Of a stretch of DNA of 64,000 nt, positions 24,750 to 33,961 are shown piece after piece (positions within the stretch are counted from its first letter, which is position 1; each line of letters starts with the position of its first letter). Both the position numbers and the translations under genes were made by a program. The DNA comes from Sphingomonas sp. (lineage in GTDB: Bacteria > Pseudomonadota > Alphaproteobacteria > Sphingomonadales > Sphingomonadaceae): the NCBI RefSeq assembly GCF_013816785.1, contig NZ_JACDDV010000001.1:62001-126000 (forward strand), read 5' to 3'. The notes under the pieces are model-generated. The model saw only the letters and a list, made by a program, of their open reading frames with translations. It was not told the origin of the DNA and searched no databases.

Positions 24750-25142
24750 ATGAACCTGATCCAGACGCTCGAAGCCGAGCAGATTGCCTCGCTCGTCGAG
24801 CTCCGCCCAATTCCCGAATTCCGCCCCGGCGACACGCTCAAGGTCGGCGTCAAGGTGGTCGAAGGCGAACGCGCCCGCGTGCAGATGTACGAAGGCGTGT
24901 GCATCGCGCGGGCCAACAAGGGCGTGAATTCGAACTTCACTGTCCGCAAGATTTCGTTCGGCGAAGGCGTCGAGCGCGTCTTCCCACTTTATTCTCCGAT
25001 AATCGACTCGATCGAGGTCGTTCGCCGTGGCGCCGTGCGCCGCGCCAAGCTCTATTACCTCCGCGGCCGCCGCGGCAAATCGGCGCGCATCGCCGAGCGC
25101 CGCGACCCGCGTCCGCCCAAGAGCAGCAAGACGGACACCTAG
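24750..25142 (+). CDS. rplS: 50S ribosomal protein L19
   Basis: A 130-residue L19, at the 30S-50S interface. Conserved motifs: [62 protein letters not shown] and [20 protein letters not shown] short basic tail follows. The start at 24750 matches the family N-terminus; an upstream in-frame extension lies inside trmD. A hairpin with T run after the stop probably ends the operon. Confidence 0.96.
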   Translation: MNLIQTLEAEQIASLVELRPIPEFRPGDTLKVGVKVVEGERARVQMYEGVCIARANKGVNSNFTVRKISFGEGVERVFPLYSPIIDSIEVVRRGAVRRAKLYYLRGRRGKSARIAERRDPRPPKSSKTDT

Positions 25143-25163
25143 GCGCTCGTCAATCGTCGAACG

Positions 25164-25196
25164 AAGGGGCGGTTCGCGATGGCGGGCCGCCCTTTT
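25164..25196 (+). terminator. probable rho-independent terminator after rplS
   Basis: AAGGGGCGG and CCGCCC form a GC-rich stem around a 14-base loop, followed by TTTT. It lies 22 bases after the rplS stop and before the convergent M28 peptidase end. The T run is short, so strength is uncertain. Confidence 0.55.
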
Positions 25197-25206
25197 CGAT
25201 TCCGGT

Positions 25207-27423
25207 TCACAGCGTGAAGGGAATGATGCGCACGCTGCTGTTCGGAGCATAGTGCGGGATATGACTCGCCGGGCGTGCGGCGACCAAGGGCGCGCTCTCC
25301 GGCGGAAGCGCGAAGGCGGTGCCGATCAATTCTCCCTTGACCGGCCTGCGGTCGGCGAAGCGCAGCTCCACCGACAGGCCGTCGCAGCCGCGCCCGGCGC
25401 AACGCAGCAGGCTAAAGCCCTTGCCCGCTGCCGTCGGAATGACCTGCGCATCGCCGCCGAGGCCCATCGCGGTTACCGCCACCCCCTTGGCGAAGCGCAA
25501 CCCCATCGTGTCGAATCCGCCGCGGTGGAGGATGAGCGTGATGCGCCGCCCGTTTCCGTCGGGTACGATCGAGCTCACCTGGGCTCGCGGAGTCGGCAAG
25601 GGCAGCAAAGGAGCCTTCGCCAGCCAGCGCTTGCTAGTCGAATTGCGCAGCTCGGCCTTGCGCCACGGGCCGAACCGGCTCCAGCCAGCGGGCAGGGGCG
25701 TCATGCCGTTCGATACCGACCAGTCGGCGCGTTTTTCGACATCGTCTCGTAGGTAATCGAGCGTCAGTCCGCCCGGCCGAATTGGGGTGGTTCTGGGTAT
25801 GCTCAGCGCTCCAACGCACACCAGCGCCGCTGCCCCGACCATTAGCGTGCCGAACCGGCGATCGATGGGCCCGGCGACTTCCACCAGCACCGGCAGCGTC
25901 GCCAGCGCCGCGAGCGGTGCGACCGCCCATAGCGGCCCATCGACCAGCAGCATTTCGATTTCCGCCAGCAACTGCGCGAACATCAGCAACTGAACTAGCG
26001 CTGCGGCGGCAATGAGCGTGGCACCCGCCCGGCCCGAGCGCGGCATGATGAGCAATGCCGCCAAGGCCAGCCCCGGTGCGGCGAGAAAGTAGATGGTCGC
26101 TCCGGGCAAGATGACGCTCGCCAATACGCCGAGCAGGAGAGTGAGGGTCCAGGCGGCAGCCCGACGGCGATCGAGATCGGCGGTTAGGGCAAGCCGGGCG
26201 AGGATCATTGTCTCGACGACAATGATGACGGCGTAAATCGCGAGGTAGGCGGGCAGGGGCTCGGCTCGCCAGAAGGCACCGGGGCGAATCAGGTTAAACA
26301 GAGTGGCGGCAAGCGCCGCTGCCGCGACCGCACCGGTCCATGCGGCGGCGCAGGTAAGCAGAGGGCGACCGAGCGCGTTCCTCTGCCTTGCGACGAACAG
26401 TGTCACCAGCAGCAGCGCGGCCAACAAGGCGGCCGCGAACAGCAGCGGAAGCGCGATCAAGAAAAGTCCCGCGATATCGGTGAACACCATTCGCGAACCG
26501 CCCTCGGCACGCGGCGCTTCAACCATCGCTCGCGTCGCTGCCAGCACTTCGCTGCCCATCTGCGCCGCGCTCCCCCGATCAAGCGTGGCGACGGTGTCGC
26601 CGGGCGAGTGATAGCGCGTCTCGTTGCCGATGATCGCGTAGCTGAGCGTCATCCAGCCCTTCTCCTTGAACACCTGCACGTCGGTCGTATTGGGGATCAG
26701 CGCCGCCATGTCGGTTGAAATCGAATTGGCGTTGGGGCGGCGCGTGGCGCGAGCGTAGGCGGCGATCGCGGGACCGTTGGGCGCGTTCGTCTCGAACATC
26801 GTTGCGGCGCCGCTGACCCCGCGCGATTCGATGTTGATCAGCGAGTCGACCGACGGCGCCAGCGGGTCGTGCCGGGCAAAGGCGCTGGCACCGTTGAGCC
26901 CATATTCTTCGCCCTCGTTGAACAGGAAGGTCACGGGCCGGACAGGGGGCTTGGCACGCAGCTGGCCAGCCACTTCAAGCAGCGTCGCGACGCCTATTCC
27001 GTCGTCGGCGGCGCCTGGGCCAGCCGGCGTGCTGTCGTAGTGGGCATTGAGCAGCAGTCGTGGCCCGGCAGCGGGGCCGATCGAGGCGACGACGTTGCGG
27101 ACATGGCTGCAGCTGACGACGCGGGCGCGAGGATTGGCGCGGCAGTCGGTCGCTTCGCGTATTTCAGGGCGGAGCCCGATGGCGCGAAGCTCGCCGATCA
27201 GGCGGTTGCGCACCGCGTCATTGGCGGAGGTGTCGACCGGGTGCGGGCGCTGGTCGCCGAGAATGCGCTCCAGCCTCGCCACCGCGCGCCCTGTATCGAA
27301 TTGCCCGGCCTTCACGGTGACCGGAGCGGACGGCGGCGCGACCAGCCAGCCCTTGACGGCGAACGCCAGCATCAGCAGGCCAATCGCCAGCAGCAGCCGT
27401 CCCATATTCTGTTGTTGCCCCAT
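25207..27423 (-). CDS. M28 family metallopeptidase with membrane domain
   Basis: A 738-residue membrane-bound aminopeptidase-like protein. An N-terminal helix (LLLAIGLLMLAFAVKGWLV) precedes a M28 zinc domain: HYDSTPAGPGAADDGIGVAT (His and Asp ligands), FLFNEGEEYGLNGASAF (catalytic Glu pair), NIESRGVSG and YHSPGDTVATL (last His ligand). Then about nine membrane helices and a C-terminal globular part follow. The layout resembles eukaryotic ER metallopeptidase 1. Substrate unknown; the catalytic domain should face the periplasm. GGGGGA precedes ATGATG, and the second ATG is chosen for spacing; the longer frame upstream overlaps asd. Divergent from asd. Confidence 0.87.
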   Translation of the reverse strand: MGQQQNMGRLLLAIGLLMLAFAVKGWLVAPPSAPVTVKAGQFDTGRAVARLERILGDQRPHPVDTSANDAVRNRLIGELRAIGLRPEIREATDCRANPRARVVSCSHVRNVVASIGPAAGPRLLLNAHYDSTPAGPGAADDGIGVATLLEVAGQLRAKPPVRPVTFLFNEGEEYGLNGASAFARHDPLAPSVDSLINIESRGVSGAATMFETNAPNGPAIAAYARATRRPNANSISTDMAALIPNTTDVQVFKEKGWMTLSYAIIGNETRYHSPGDTVATLDRGSAAQMGSEVLAATRAMVEAPRAEGGSRMVFTDIAGLFLIALPLLFAAALLAALLLVTLFVARQRNALGRPLLTCAAAWTGAVAAAALAATLFNLIRPGAFWRAEPLPAYLAIYAVIIVVETMILARLALTADLDRRRAAAWTLTLLLGVLASVILPGATIYFLAAPGLALAALLIMPRSGRAGATLIAAAALVQLLMFAQLLAEIEMLLVDGPLWAVAPLAALATLPVLVEVAGPIDRRFGTLMVGAAALVCVGALSIPRTTPIRPGGLTLDYLRDDVEKRADWSVSNGMTPLPAGWSRFGPWRKAELRNSTSKRWLAKAPLLPLPTPRAQVSSIVPDGNGRRITLILHRGGFDTMGLRFAKGVAVTAMGLGGDAQVIPTAAGKGFSLLRCAGRGCDGLSVELRFADRRPVKGELIGTAFALPPESAPLVAARPASHIPHYAPNSSVRIIPFTL

Positions 27424-27509
27424 CATGTTCCCCCGATCGGCTCCGCTGGCGTTGACTTTGCCATGTTGCTGCCTACGTGCAAGCCACACTACATCAGCGG
27501 AAGTTGGAC

Positions 27510-28544
27510 ATGACCATGGGCTATCGGGTGGCCGTCGTCGGCGCGACCGGCAATGTCGGACGAGAGATTTTGAATATCCTCGCCGAGAGGCAATTTCCGC
27601 TCGACGAAGTGGCGGCGGTGGCCAGTTCGCGCTCGACCGGCAACCTGATCGACTTCGGCGACAGCGGCAAGGAGTTGAAGGTCCAGAACATCGAGCATTT
27701 CGACTTTGACGGTTGGGACATTGCGCTGTTCGCGGCCGGGTCGGATGTGTCGAAGGTCTACGCACCGATTGCCGCCGGGGCGGGTTGCACCGTGATCGAC
27801 AATAGCTCCTTCTATCGCATGGACCCCGATGTCCCCCTGATCGTCCCCGAAGTGAATCCCGAGGCGATCGACGGCTATCGCGCCAAAAACATTGTCGCCA
27901 ACCCCAATTGCTCAACCGCGCAGATGGTCGTCGCGTTGAAGCCGTTGCACGACGCCGCGCGGATCAAGCGCGTCGTCGTCGCCACTTATCAGTCGGTGTC
28001 GGGCTCGGGGAAGGCGGGGATGGACGAGCTGTTCGAGCAGAGCCGCAACATCTTCGTCGGCGATAGCAACGAGCCGCGCAAATTCACCAAGCAGATCGCA
28101 TTCAACGTCATTCCGCAGTGCGGCGACTTCCACGACGACGGCTCGACCAGCGAGGAATGGAAGCTGGTGGTCGAGACCAAGAAGATCCTCGATTCGTCGA
28201 TCAAGATCAGCGCGACCTGTGTCCGCGTGCCGGTGTTCGTCGGCCATAGCGAGGCAATCAACATCGAGTTTGAGGATGAGATTTCGGCCGACCAGGCGCG
28301 CGAGATCTTGCGCGAGGCGCCGGGTGTCATGCTGATCGATAAGCGCGAGGACGGCGGCTACGTCACCCCGGTCGAGTGCGTCGGCGAATATGCCACCTTT
28401 GTCAGCCGGGTGCGCGAGGATCCGACGGTCGACAACGGCCTGTCGATCTGGGTAGTCAGCGATAACCTCCGCAAGGGCGCGGCGCTGAACGCGGTCCAGA
28501 TCGCCGAATTGCTCGGCCGCCGTCATTTGCAGAAGGCCGCGTGA
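27510..28544 (+). CDS. asd: aspartate-semialdehyde dehydrogenase
   Basis: A 344-residue Asd, reducing aspartyl phosphate to aspartate semialdehyde with NADPH for Lys/DAP, Met and Thr synthesis. NADP-binding VAVVGATGNVGREIL; the catalytic cysteine is in VANPNCSTAQM; SVSGSGKAGMDEL and the catalytic-site histidine in VPVFVGHSEAI follow. Start is ATG 27510 or 27516; an earlier in-frame GTG at 27477 lacks support. Its stop overlaps the next gene's ATG (TGATG). With dapF in this window it serves DAP synthesis. Confidence 0.96.
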   Translation: MTMGYRVAVVGATGNVGREILNILAERQFPLDEVAAVASSRSTGNLIDFGDSGKELKVQNIEHFDFDGWDIALFAAGSDVSKVYAPIAAGAGCTVIDNSSFYRMDPDVPLIVPEVNPEAIDGYRAKNIVANPNCSTAQMVVALKPLHDAARIKRVVVATYQSVSGSGKAGMDELFEQSRNIFVGDSNEPRKFTKQIAFNVIPQCGDFHDDGSTSEEWKLVVETKKILDSSIKISATCVRVPVFVGHSEAINIEFEDEISADQAREILREAPGVMLIDKREDGGYVTPVECVGEYATFVSRVREDPTVDNGLSIWVVSDNLRKGAALNAVQIAELLGRRHLQKAA

Positions 28545-28984
28545 TGGCAATCTCGGGCGGATGTCGCTGTGGCGCTGTGCGTTACCTCCTCGCGGGCGGG
28601 GAGTTGCCCCGCGTCTATTGTTGCCACTGCCGGGCGTGCCAAAGCTGGTCCAGCAGCGCCTTCACCGAGCAAGCCCCGGTTAGGGAAAGCGAGCTGACGG
28701 TCAGCGGCGCTTTGGCGACCTTCACCTATCAGACACCCAGCGGCGCGACCTCCACCCACAGCGCTTGCGCAAAATGCTTCTCGCGGGTGTTCAATGTCAA
28801 CGAGCGTTTGCCCGGCTACGCCTTGCTGCGCGCCGGCACGCTCGACGACAGCCATGCAATTGTCCCGGTTGCGCACATCTGGACCAGCGCCAAGCAACCG
28901 TGGGTGGTGCTTCCCGAAGGCGTTCCGGCGTTCGATGAAGGCGCGCCGCAAGATGAATTCAGGAAATTGACAGGGCTTGAGTAG
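28544..28984 (+). CDS. GFA family protein (zinc-binding, glutathione-dependent formaldehyde-activating-like)
   Basis: A 146-residue GFA/CENP-V domain protein. Zinc-ligand cysteines are arranged as usual: GGCRCGAVRY, YCCHCRACQSW and SACAKCFSRVF. The family includes a glutathione-dependent formaldehyde-activating enzyme, but most members have no proven activity. It overlaps the asd stop by one base, suggesting co-translation. A second member lies at 29535. Confidence 0.85.
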   Translation: MAISGGCRCGAVRYLLAGGELPRVYCCHCRACQSWSSSAFTEQAPVRESELTVSGALATFTYQTPSGATSTHSACAKCFSRVFNVNERLPGYALLRAGTLDDSHAIVPVAHIWTSAKQPWVVLPEGVPAFDEGAPQDEFRKLTGLE

Positions 28985-29058
28985 CGCCGACACCATCGTC
29001 GCGACTTGCGGAAGTTCGCCTGGCGTGTAGCTTCTCAGCCCAACCAATGGGGAGAAGT

Positions 29059-29538
29059 ATGATGCGTACCATGCTGATTCTAGGCGGAACGGTTCTCGCC
29101 CTGGCCGGCTGTGCGAAGCCGGGTGCACCGCCGGCGCCGCCTGCCCAGGCCGAAGCGGAAAAAATTGTCGCCGACACCGAGGTCAGCTTCACCGGCGGCA
29201 ACGTCGAGGCGATCATGGGCCATTATGCCGACGGAGCGGTGGTTTTCGATCCTTCGGTGCTCGACCCGAGCAATGACCGCGCGATGCAGACAAAGTGGAC
29301 CGCGGGCTATGTGACGATGAAGCCCTCCGATCAAACGGTTGGCTCGCGCCATGTGCAGGTGCTCGACGCCGACACGATCGTCGCGTCGGGCGTGATGTCG
29401 TTCACCGCCGCGGTGGGTCCAACCCGCCAGATGCTGCGTACTCGCTACACCGACGTCTATCAGAAGCAGGCCGACGGCAGCTGGAAGATCGTCCACGAAC
29501 ATATGTCCGGACCGCCGCCCGAGACGCCGATGCCATGA
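29059..29538 (+). CDS. SnoaL/DUF4440-like lipoprotein
   Basis: A 159-residue protein with a lipoprotein signal peptide: MRTMLILGGTVLALAGCAK has the lipobox L-A-G-C. The mature part follows the SnoaL/DUF4440 (NTF2-like) pattern: FTGGNVEAIMGHYADGAVVF, then RYTDVYQKQADGSWKIVHEH. Members bind small ligands or have ketosteroid-isomerase-like folds; no role is assigned. The ATG at 29059 with GGGGAGAAGT upstream fits best. It overlaps the next GFA gene as ATGA. Confidence 0.8.
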   Translation: MMRTMLILGGTVLALAGCAKPGAPPAPPAQAEAEKIVADTEVSFTGGNVEAIMGHYADGAVVFDPSVLDPSNDRAMQTKWTAGYVTMKPSDQTVGSRHVQVLDADTIVASGVMSFTAAVGPTRQMLRTRYTDVYQKQADGSWKIVHEHMSGPPPETPMP

Positions 29539-29984
29539 GCGAAGCGGAACCCATGAGCGGCGGTTGCGCCTGCGGTGCGGTGCGCTTCGAAGCGAAGGTC
29601 GACAGCGACGAGGCCTATCTCTGCCATTGCCGGATGTGCCAGCGCGCGACCGGCAGCGTGTCGATCGCGTTCAAGAATATACCGCAGGCGAAGGTGCGCT
29701 GGCTGTCGGGGCCGGATTGGTACGACAGTTCGCCGATCGCCCGGCGACCCTATTGCTCGGCGTGCGGAACATCGTTCGGGTTCCAGTTCCTCGAGGGGAC
29801 GAACCTCGATCTTACCGTCGCCAGCTTCGACGATCCGTCGCACTTCAGGCCGACCAGCCACTTCGGCGCCGAGAGCCTCCATGAAGCCTGGATAGACACC
29901 AGTGGCCTGCGCCGCACACGGACCGACGAGCAGCCGAAGCTGGTCGACAAATGGATTGCGGCCACGGGGTCGCTGCCCGGCTGA
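29535..29984 (+). CDS. second GFA family protein
   Basis: A 149-residue GFA/CENP-V protein with zinc motifs GGCACGAVRFEA, LCHCRMCQRATG and YCSACGTSFGF. It is only distantly like the first GFA protein at 28544 and more typical of the family (LDLTVASFDDP, HFGAESLHEAWI). It is coupled to the lipoprotein gene by an ATGA overlap. No glutathione-formaldehyde pathway genes are adjacent, so the enzymatic name should not be taken literally. Confidence 0.87.
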   Translation: MSEAEPMSGGCACGAVRFEAKVDSDEAYLCHCRMCQRATGSVSIAFKNIPQAKVRWLSGPDWYDSSPIARRPYCSACGTSFGFQFLEGTNLDLTVASFDDPSHFRPTSHFGAESLHEAWIDTSGLRRTRTDEQPKLVDKWIAATGSLPG

Positions 29985-30100
29985 TCGGGACCAGCATTGC
30001 AATGTAGGACTTGCTTTGCCAACAGGTCGCCCATGCCGCATTCCGCGATCATGTATTTTCAGTTTGCGGGGCATTTTCCGTCTGAATTCGGCCATCGTCA

Positions 30101-30886
30101 GTGCGAACATTGGGACCATTCGACGTCGTGACGGAGCTGCCGATCCACCGCTGGAACGCGTCCGACGGCGTGGAGCTTGTCTGGCGCGAGCTGGGCGAGG
30201 GCCGACCGGTGGTGCTGGTCCACGGCCTCTTCTCCGACGCGGTTACCAACTGGATCAAGTTCGGCGGCGCCGCCGCGGTCGCGGCGCGCGGCTTTCGCGT
30301 CATCATGCCGGACCTTCGCGCGCACGGCCTCAGCGGTAAGCCCCATGACCCGGCCGCCTACCCCGACGGCATCCTCGGCCGCGACCTCAAGGAGCTGGCT
30401 GCCCATCTCGGGCTCGACGATTATGATCTCGGCGGCTTCTCGCTTGGCGCTCGGACCACGGTGCAGGGAGTGGGCGAGGGGCTTCGTCCGCGCCGCGCCG
30501 TGCTGGCCGGGATGGGGCTCGAAGGCCTCAGCGGCTGGCTCCGCCGCAAGGACTTCTTTCTCGATGCGATCGCCAATTTCGACACGACAAGCCGCGGCGA
30601 CAAACACTGGCTGGCAATCCAGTTCATGAGGACCATGAAAGTTGACCGCGCCGCAGCAGCGCTCTTGCTACCGACGTTCACCGACGCGCGGCCCGAATGG
30701 CTCGCCGCCTTCACCATGCCGACGCTGGTGCTGTGCGGGATCGAGGATCGCGACAATGGCTCAGCGCCGAAGTTGGCCGACGCGCTTCCCGACGCCACCT
30801 ACGTTTCCGTGCCCGGCACGCACATGAGCAGCGTCACCAAGCCGGAATTCGCCGAACGGCTTGCCGAATGGCTCGCCGCGCCTTGA
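30101..30886 (+). CDS. alpha/beta hydrolase
   Basis: A 261-residue alpha/beta-hydrolase. The oxyanion motif is VVLVHGLFSDAVTNW, the nucleophile elbow GGFSLGART (Ser), an acid is likely in LCGIEDRDNGS, and the histidine in VPGTHMSSV. PDLRAHGLSGKPHDP is typical of esterases and hydrolases of the MhpC/PcaD kind. No signal peptide is seen. Start is a GTG at 30101; a GTG at 30128 would remove nine residues. Substrate unknown. Confidence 0.85.
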   Translation: MRTLGPFDVVTELPIHRWNASDGVELVWRELGEGRPVVLVHGLFSDAVTNWIKFGGAAAVAARGFRVIMPDLRAHGLSGKPHDPAAYPDGILGRDLKELAAHLGLDDYDLGGFSLGARTTVQGVGEGLRPRRAVLAGMGLEGLSGWLRRKDFFLDAIANFDTTSRGDKHWLAIQFMRTMKVDRAAAALLLPTFTDARPEWLAAFTMPTLVLCGIEDRDNGSAPKLADALPDATYVSVPGTHMSSVTKPEFAERLAEWLAAP

Positions 30887-30961
30887 CCTTAGCCGCGCGA
30901 CGTTTCACTGATTTCGTCACGCGAAAACAATGAATTGACCCAGGACGAGGAGTTTGACGCC

Positions 30962-32833
30962 TTGAAATACCTTGCCGCTTCCGTGTCGCTAGCCGCGCTT
31001 GCGCTGGCGGGCTGTGCCGCTACCCCGCCGGCCCAGATGGCCGCCGAAATTCCGGCCGAAGCTCCCGCAGCAGCCGCGGCCGCAGCGGCCTACCCGCTGA
31101 CTCCCGACGGCGCTCGCGCCTTCATCGCCGAGGTCGAGAAGGATCTGTATGACTTTGGCACCATTTCGGGCCGCGCCCAGTGGGTCAACGCGACCTACCT
31201 GACAGACGATACCGACGCGCTCGCCGCCTATTTCGGCACGATCGGCACCGAAAAGGGTGTCAAATATGCGTCCGATGCGGCCCGTTATGCCCGGGTCGAG
31301 GGTCTCGACTTTGACACGGCTCGCAAATTGAACATCCTGCGCGGTGCTTTGGTGCTGGCGGCGCCGAGCACGCCGGGCGCGGCGGCCGAACTCAACACCA
31401 TCGCCACCCGACTCCAGTCGAACTACGGCAAGGGCCGTGCGTCGCTGCACGGCAAGGTGCTGACCGGCGACGACGTCGAGGCAATGATGGGCACCAACCG
31501 CAACCCAGCCGAGCTGGCCGAAATGTGGAAGACCTGGCATGAGAATGTTGGCCGCCCGATGCGCCCCGATTATACCCGCATGGTCGAGATCGCCAACGCC
31601 GGCGCCAAGGATCTCGGCTATGGCGATAGCGGCTCGATGTGGCGCAGCCAGTATGACATGACGCCCCAGCAATTTTCGGCGATGTACGACCGACTGTGGT
31701 CTGAAGTGAAGCCGCTCTACGACGACCTCCACTGCTACACCCGGACCAAGCTCAACCAGAAATACGGCAATGCCGTTCAGCCAGCGTCAGGTCCGATCCG
31801 CGCCGATCTACTCGGTAATATGTGGGCGCAGGAATGGGGCAACATCTACGACATCGTCGCGCCCAAGGGCGCCGGCGATGTCGGCTACGACACCACTGAT
31901 CTGCTGGTGAAGGCGAAATATACGCCCGAGAAGATGGTCCGCACCGGCGAGGGTTTTTACAAGTCGCTTGGTCTCGCGCCTTTACCGGCAAGCTTCTGGG
32001 AACGGAGCCAGATCACTCGCCCACGCGACCGAGAGGTGATCTGTCACGCTTCGGCCTGGGACGTCGACCAGAAGGATGATCTGCGCATCAAGATGTGCAC
32101 CAAGGTCAATGGCGACGACTTCGTCACCATTCACCACGAGCTCGGCCACAACTATTACCAGCGCGCCTACAACCAGCAGCCCTACCTCTACCTGAACGGC
32201 GCCAACGACGGCTTTCACGAGGCGATCGGCGACTTCATCGCGCTGTCGATCACGCCCGAATATCTGACGCAGATCGGCCTGCTCGACAAATCGAAGGTGC
32301 CTTCGGCTGATAAGGACACTGGTTTGCTGTTACGTCAGGCGATGGACAAGGTCGCCTTCCTGCCGTTCGGCCTGCTGGTCGACAAATGGCGCTGGGGCGT
32401 TTTCGACGGATCGATCACCCCGGCCAACTACAACCAGGCCTGGGTTGACCTCAAACGTCAGTATCAGGGAATTACGCCGCCGGTGGCGCGCAGCGAAAGC
32501 GATTTCGATCCGGGGGCCAAGTTCCACATCCCGGGAAACACACCCTATGCTCGCTACTTCCTCGCGCGCCTGCTGCAGTTTCAGTTCTACAAGGCGGCGT
32601 GCGACATCTCCGGATGGAAGGGCCCGCTTCACCGCTGCAGCTTCTACGGCAACAAGCAGGTCGGCGCACGCTTGAACGCGATGTTGGCGATGGGTGCGTC
32701 CAAGCCGTGGCCCGACGCGCTCGAGGCGTTTACTGGCAACCGAGACATTTCGGGTAAGCCAATGATCGAATATTTCGCGCCGCTCCACGCTTGGCTCAAG
32801 CAGCAGAACGCAGGCAAGCAGTGCGGATGGTGA
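30962..32833 (+). CDS. M2 family (ACE-like) peptidyl-dipeptidase lipoprotein
   Basis: A 623-residue zinc metallopeptidase of family M2, the angiotensin-converting-enzyme family, releasing dipeptides from C-termini. The zinc motif HELGH is in TIHHELGHNYYQ and the third ligand in DGFHEAIGDF. The N-terminus KYLAASVSLAALALAGC is a lipoprotein signal (A-G-C), followed by an Ala/Pro linker. The start is likely TTG at 30962 behind GAGGAG, since an ATG is not available; an upstream TTG at 30935 would break the signal peptide. Expected in the periplasm, outer-membrane anchored. Bacterial members are common in sphingomonads and xanthomonads. Confidence 0.93.
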   Translation: MKYLAASVSLAALALAGCAATPPAQMAAEIPAEAPAAAAAAAAYPLTPDGARAFIAEVEKDLYDFGTISGRAQWVNATYLTDDTDALAAYFGTIGTEKGVKYASDAARYARVEGLDFDTARKLNILRGALVLAAPSTPGAAAELNTIATRLQSNYGKGRASLHGKVLTGDDVEAMMGTNRNPAELAEMWKTWHENVGRPMRPDYTRMVEIANAGAKDLGYGDSGSMWRSQYDMTPQQFSAMYDRLWSEVKPLYDDLHCYTRTKLNQKYGNAVQPASGPIRADLLGNMWAQEWGNIYDIVAPKGAGDVGYDTTDLLVKAKYTPEKMVRTGEGFYKSLGLAPLPASFWERSQITRPRDREVICHASAWDVDQKDDLRIKMCTKVNGDDFVTIHHELGHNYYQRAYNQQPYLYLNGANDGFHEAIGDFIALSITPEYLTQIGLLDKSKVPSADKDTGLLLRQAMDKVAFLPFGLLVDKWRWGVFDGSITPANYNQAWVDLKRQYQGITPPVARSESDFDPGAKFHIPGNTPYARYFLARLLQFQFYKAACDISGWKGPLHRCSFYGNKQVGARLNAMLAMGASKPWPDALEAFTGNRDISGKPMIEYFAPLHAWLKQQNAGKQCGW

Positions 32834-32836
32834 AAA

Positions 32837-32864
32837 AGCCCCTCTCCCGCGCGGGAGAGGGGCT
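32837..32864. terminator. bidirectional palindromic terminator
   Basis: AGCCCCTCTCCCGC is followed at once by its exact complement GCGGGAGAGGGGCT. AAAAA precedes it at 32833-32837, giving a U tract for minus-strand transcripts of the convergent small membrane protein gene. It lies between two convergent genes and probably serves both. Confidence 0.75.
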
Positions 32865-32872
32865 CGTACAAT

Positions 32873-33304
32873 CTAATAAGAGACCGCGCCGGCCTTGAGC
32901 TGATCTTCGATCAGGGGATCGGCGGGTTTGGTCGTCTTGACGCCGGTTTCCTTGAGGGTCAGAGCCTCCTCGGCGATCTCGGTCTGCGACTTTTCATCAA
33001 TGCCGTCGATCTTACGCGAGGCGCGCTCGGCGGTAGATTTCACTTTCGACTTCGCGTCGGCCAGTCCATCCTTGACCCGCTCGGCCAGGTTGGCGGCGGC
33101 GTCCTTGAACGAGCCTTTGTTGCGCGAGAAAAAATAGGCGCCGGCGGCCGCCGCGGCGACGGCGGTGACCGCGCCGGTCGCGATTGCCGCGCTGGCGTAG
33201 GGGCGATCCCTGACCGTCCGTCCGCTACGCGCGAGCAGCGTCTGGTCTTTCGGCGCCGAACGGCTGCGACGGTTGGTTGTCGAAGGTTTCTTGGTAGTGG
33301 CCAT
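32873..33304 (-). CDS. basic membrane-anchored protein of unknown function
   Basis: A 143-residue protein. The N-terminus is basic (TKKPSTTNRRSRSAPKDQ), then comes one membrane helix (YASAAIATGAVTAVAAAAAGAYFF) and a C-terminal charged helical region with an apolipoprotein-like or LEA-like pattern (FKDAAANLAERVKDGLADAK, KSKVKSTAERASRKIDG). I do not recognise a named family; similar proteins occur in sphingomonads. A GAGGAG ribosome site precedes the ATG at 33304. It lies downstream of the peroxiredoxin gene on the same strand. Confidence 0.7.
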   Translation of the reverse strand: MATTKKPSTTNRRSRSAPKDQTLLARSGRTVRDRPYASAAIATGAVTAVAAAAAGAYFFSRNKGSFKDAAANLAERVKDGLADAKSKVKSTAERASRKIDGIDEKSQTEIAEEALTLKETGVKTTKPADPLIEDQLKAGAVSY

Positions 33305-33383
33305 GGCGATACTCCTCACAGGATGGTGCGAGATATCAAACGCCCGGCGAGCCAAATCGACCCGCCGGACGGCGTGCTTTTTG

Positions 33384-33863
33384 TTACAGCTGGCCGAGTA
33401 GGGCTTCGGCGCTCGATGCCTGATATTCGCCGGGCGCCTCGACATTCAGCTGCTCGACGACTCCGTCGTTGACGATCATCGAATAGCGCTGGCTGCGCTG
33501 ACCCATGCCGAACTTGCTGCCGTCCATTTCCAGCCCGACCGCCTTGGCGAAATCGCCGTTGCCGTCAGCCAGCATGGTGATGTCCTCGCTGCCCTGTTCC
33601 TTGTTCCATGCGCCCATCACGAAGGCATCGTTGACGCTGGTGCCGACAACCTCGTCGATGCCCTTGCCCTTTAGTTCCTTGGCCTTTTCGACATAGCTCG
33701 GCAGGTGCCGTGCCGAGCAAGTGGGAGTGTAAGCGCCCGGGACCGCGAAAAGCGCAACGCGCTTGCCCGCGAAATAATCGCCGCTTTTGACCGGCACCGG
33801 CCCCTCCGGTGTGGCTAGCGACATATGAACGTCCGGGATGCGGTCGCCGACCTGGATAGGCAT
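33384..33863 (-). CDS. peroxiredoxin, Prx5 type
   Basis: A 159-residue thiol peroxidase reducing peroxides. PGAYTPTCSARHLPSYVEKA holds the peroxidatic cysteine in the PxxxTxxC pattern; VGTSVNDAFVMGAWNK and GQRSQRYSMIVNDGVVEQLN are Prx5 hallmarks. Only one cysteine is visible, so reduction probably uses glutathione or glutaredoxin. AGGAG lies before the ATG at 33863; the frame upstream is not conserved. Divergent from yqgE. Confidence 0.93.
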   Translation of the reverse strand: MPIQVGDRIPDVHMSLATPEGPVPVKSGDYFAGKRVALFAVPGAYTPTCSARHLPSYVEKAKELKGKGIDEVVGTSVNDAFVMGAWNKEQGSEDITMLADGNGDFAKAVGLEMDGSKFGMGQRSQRYSMIVNDGVVEQLNVEAPGEYQASSAEALLGQL

Positions 33864-33961
33864 GAGGAATCTCCTGTTTGATGGACAGGCCGGGACATAG
33901 GTGCAGCGCAGCGCAGTCTCAAGGCTTGTGCCATTTCTCGTCGCCAAGCATTCATCGAGCG

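Noticed and set aside
25207-27915. Full-length frame of the M28 peptidase (902 codons)
   Set aside because: The first 164 codons are Arg/Ser-rich shadow of asd on the other strand; the signal-anchor and ribosome site place the start at 27423.
28544-29984. Recent tandem duplication of GFA genes
   Set aside because: Apart from zinc-ligand motifs the two proteins share little sequence, so they are not a fresh duplicate.
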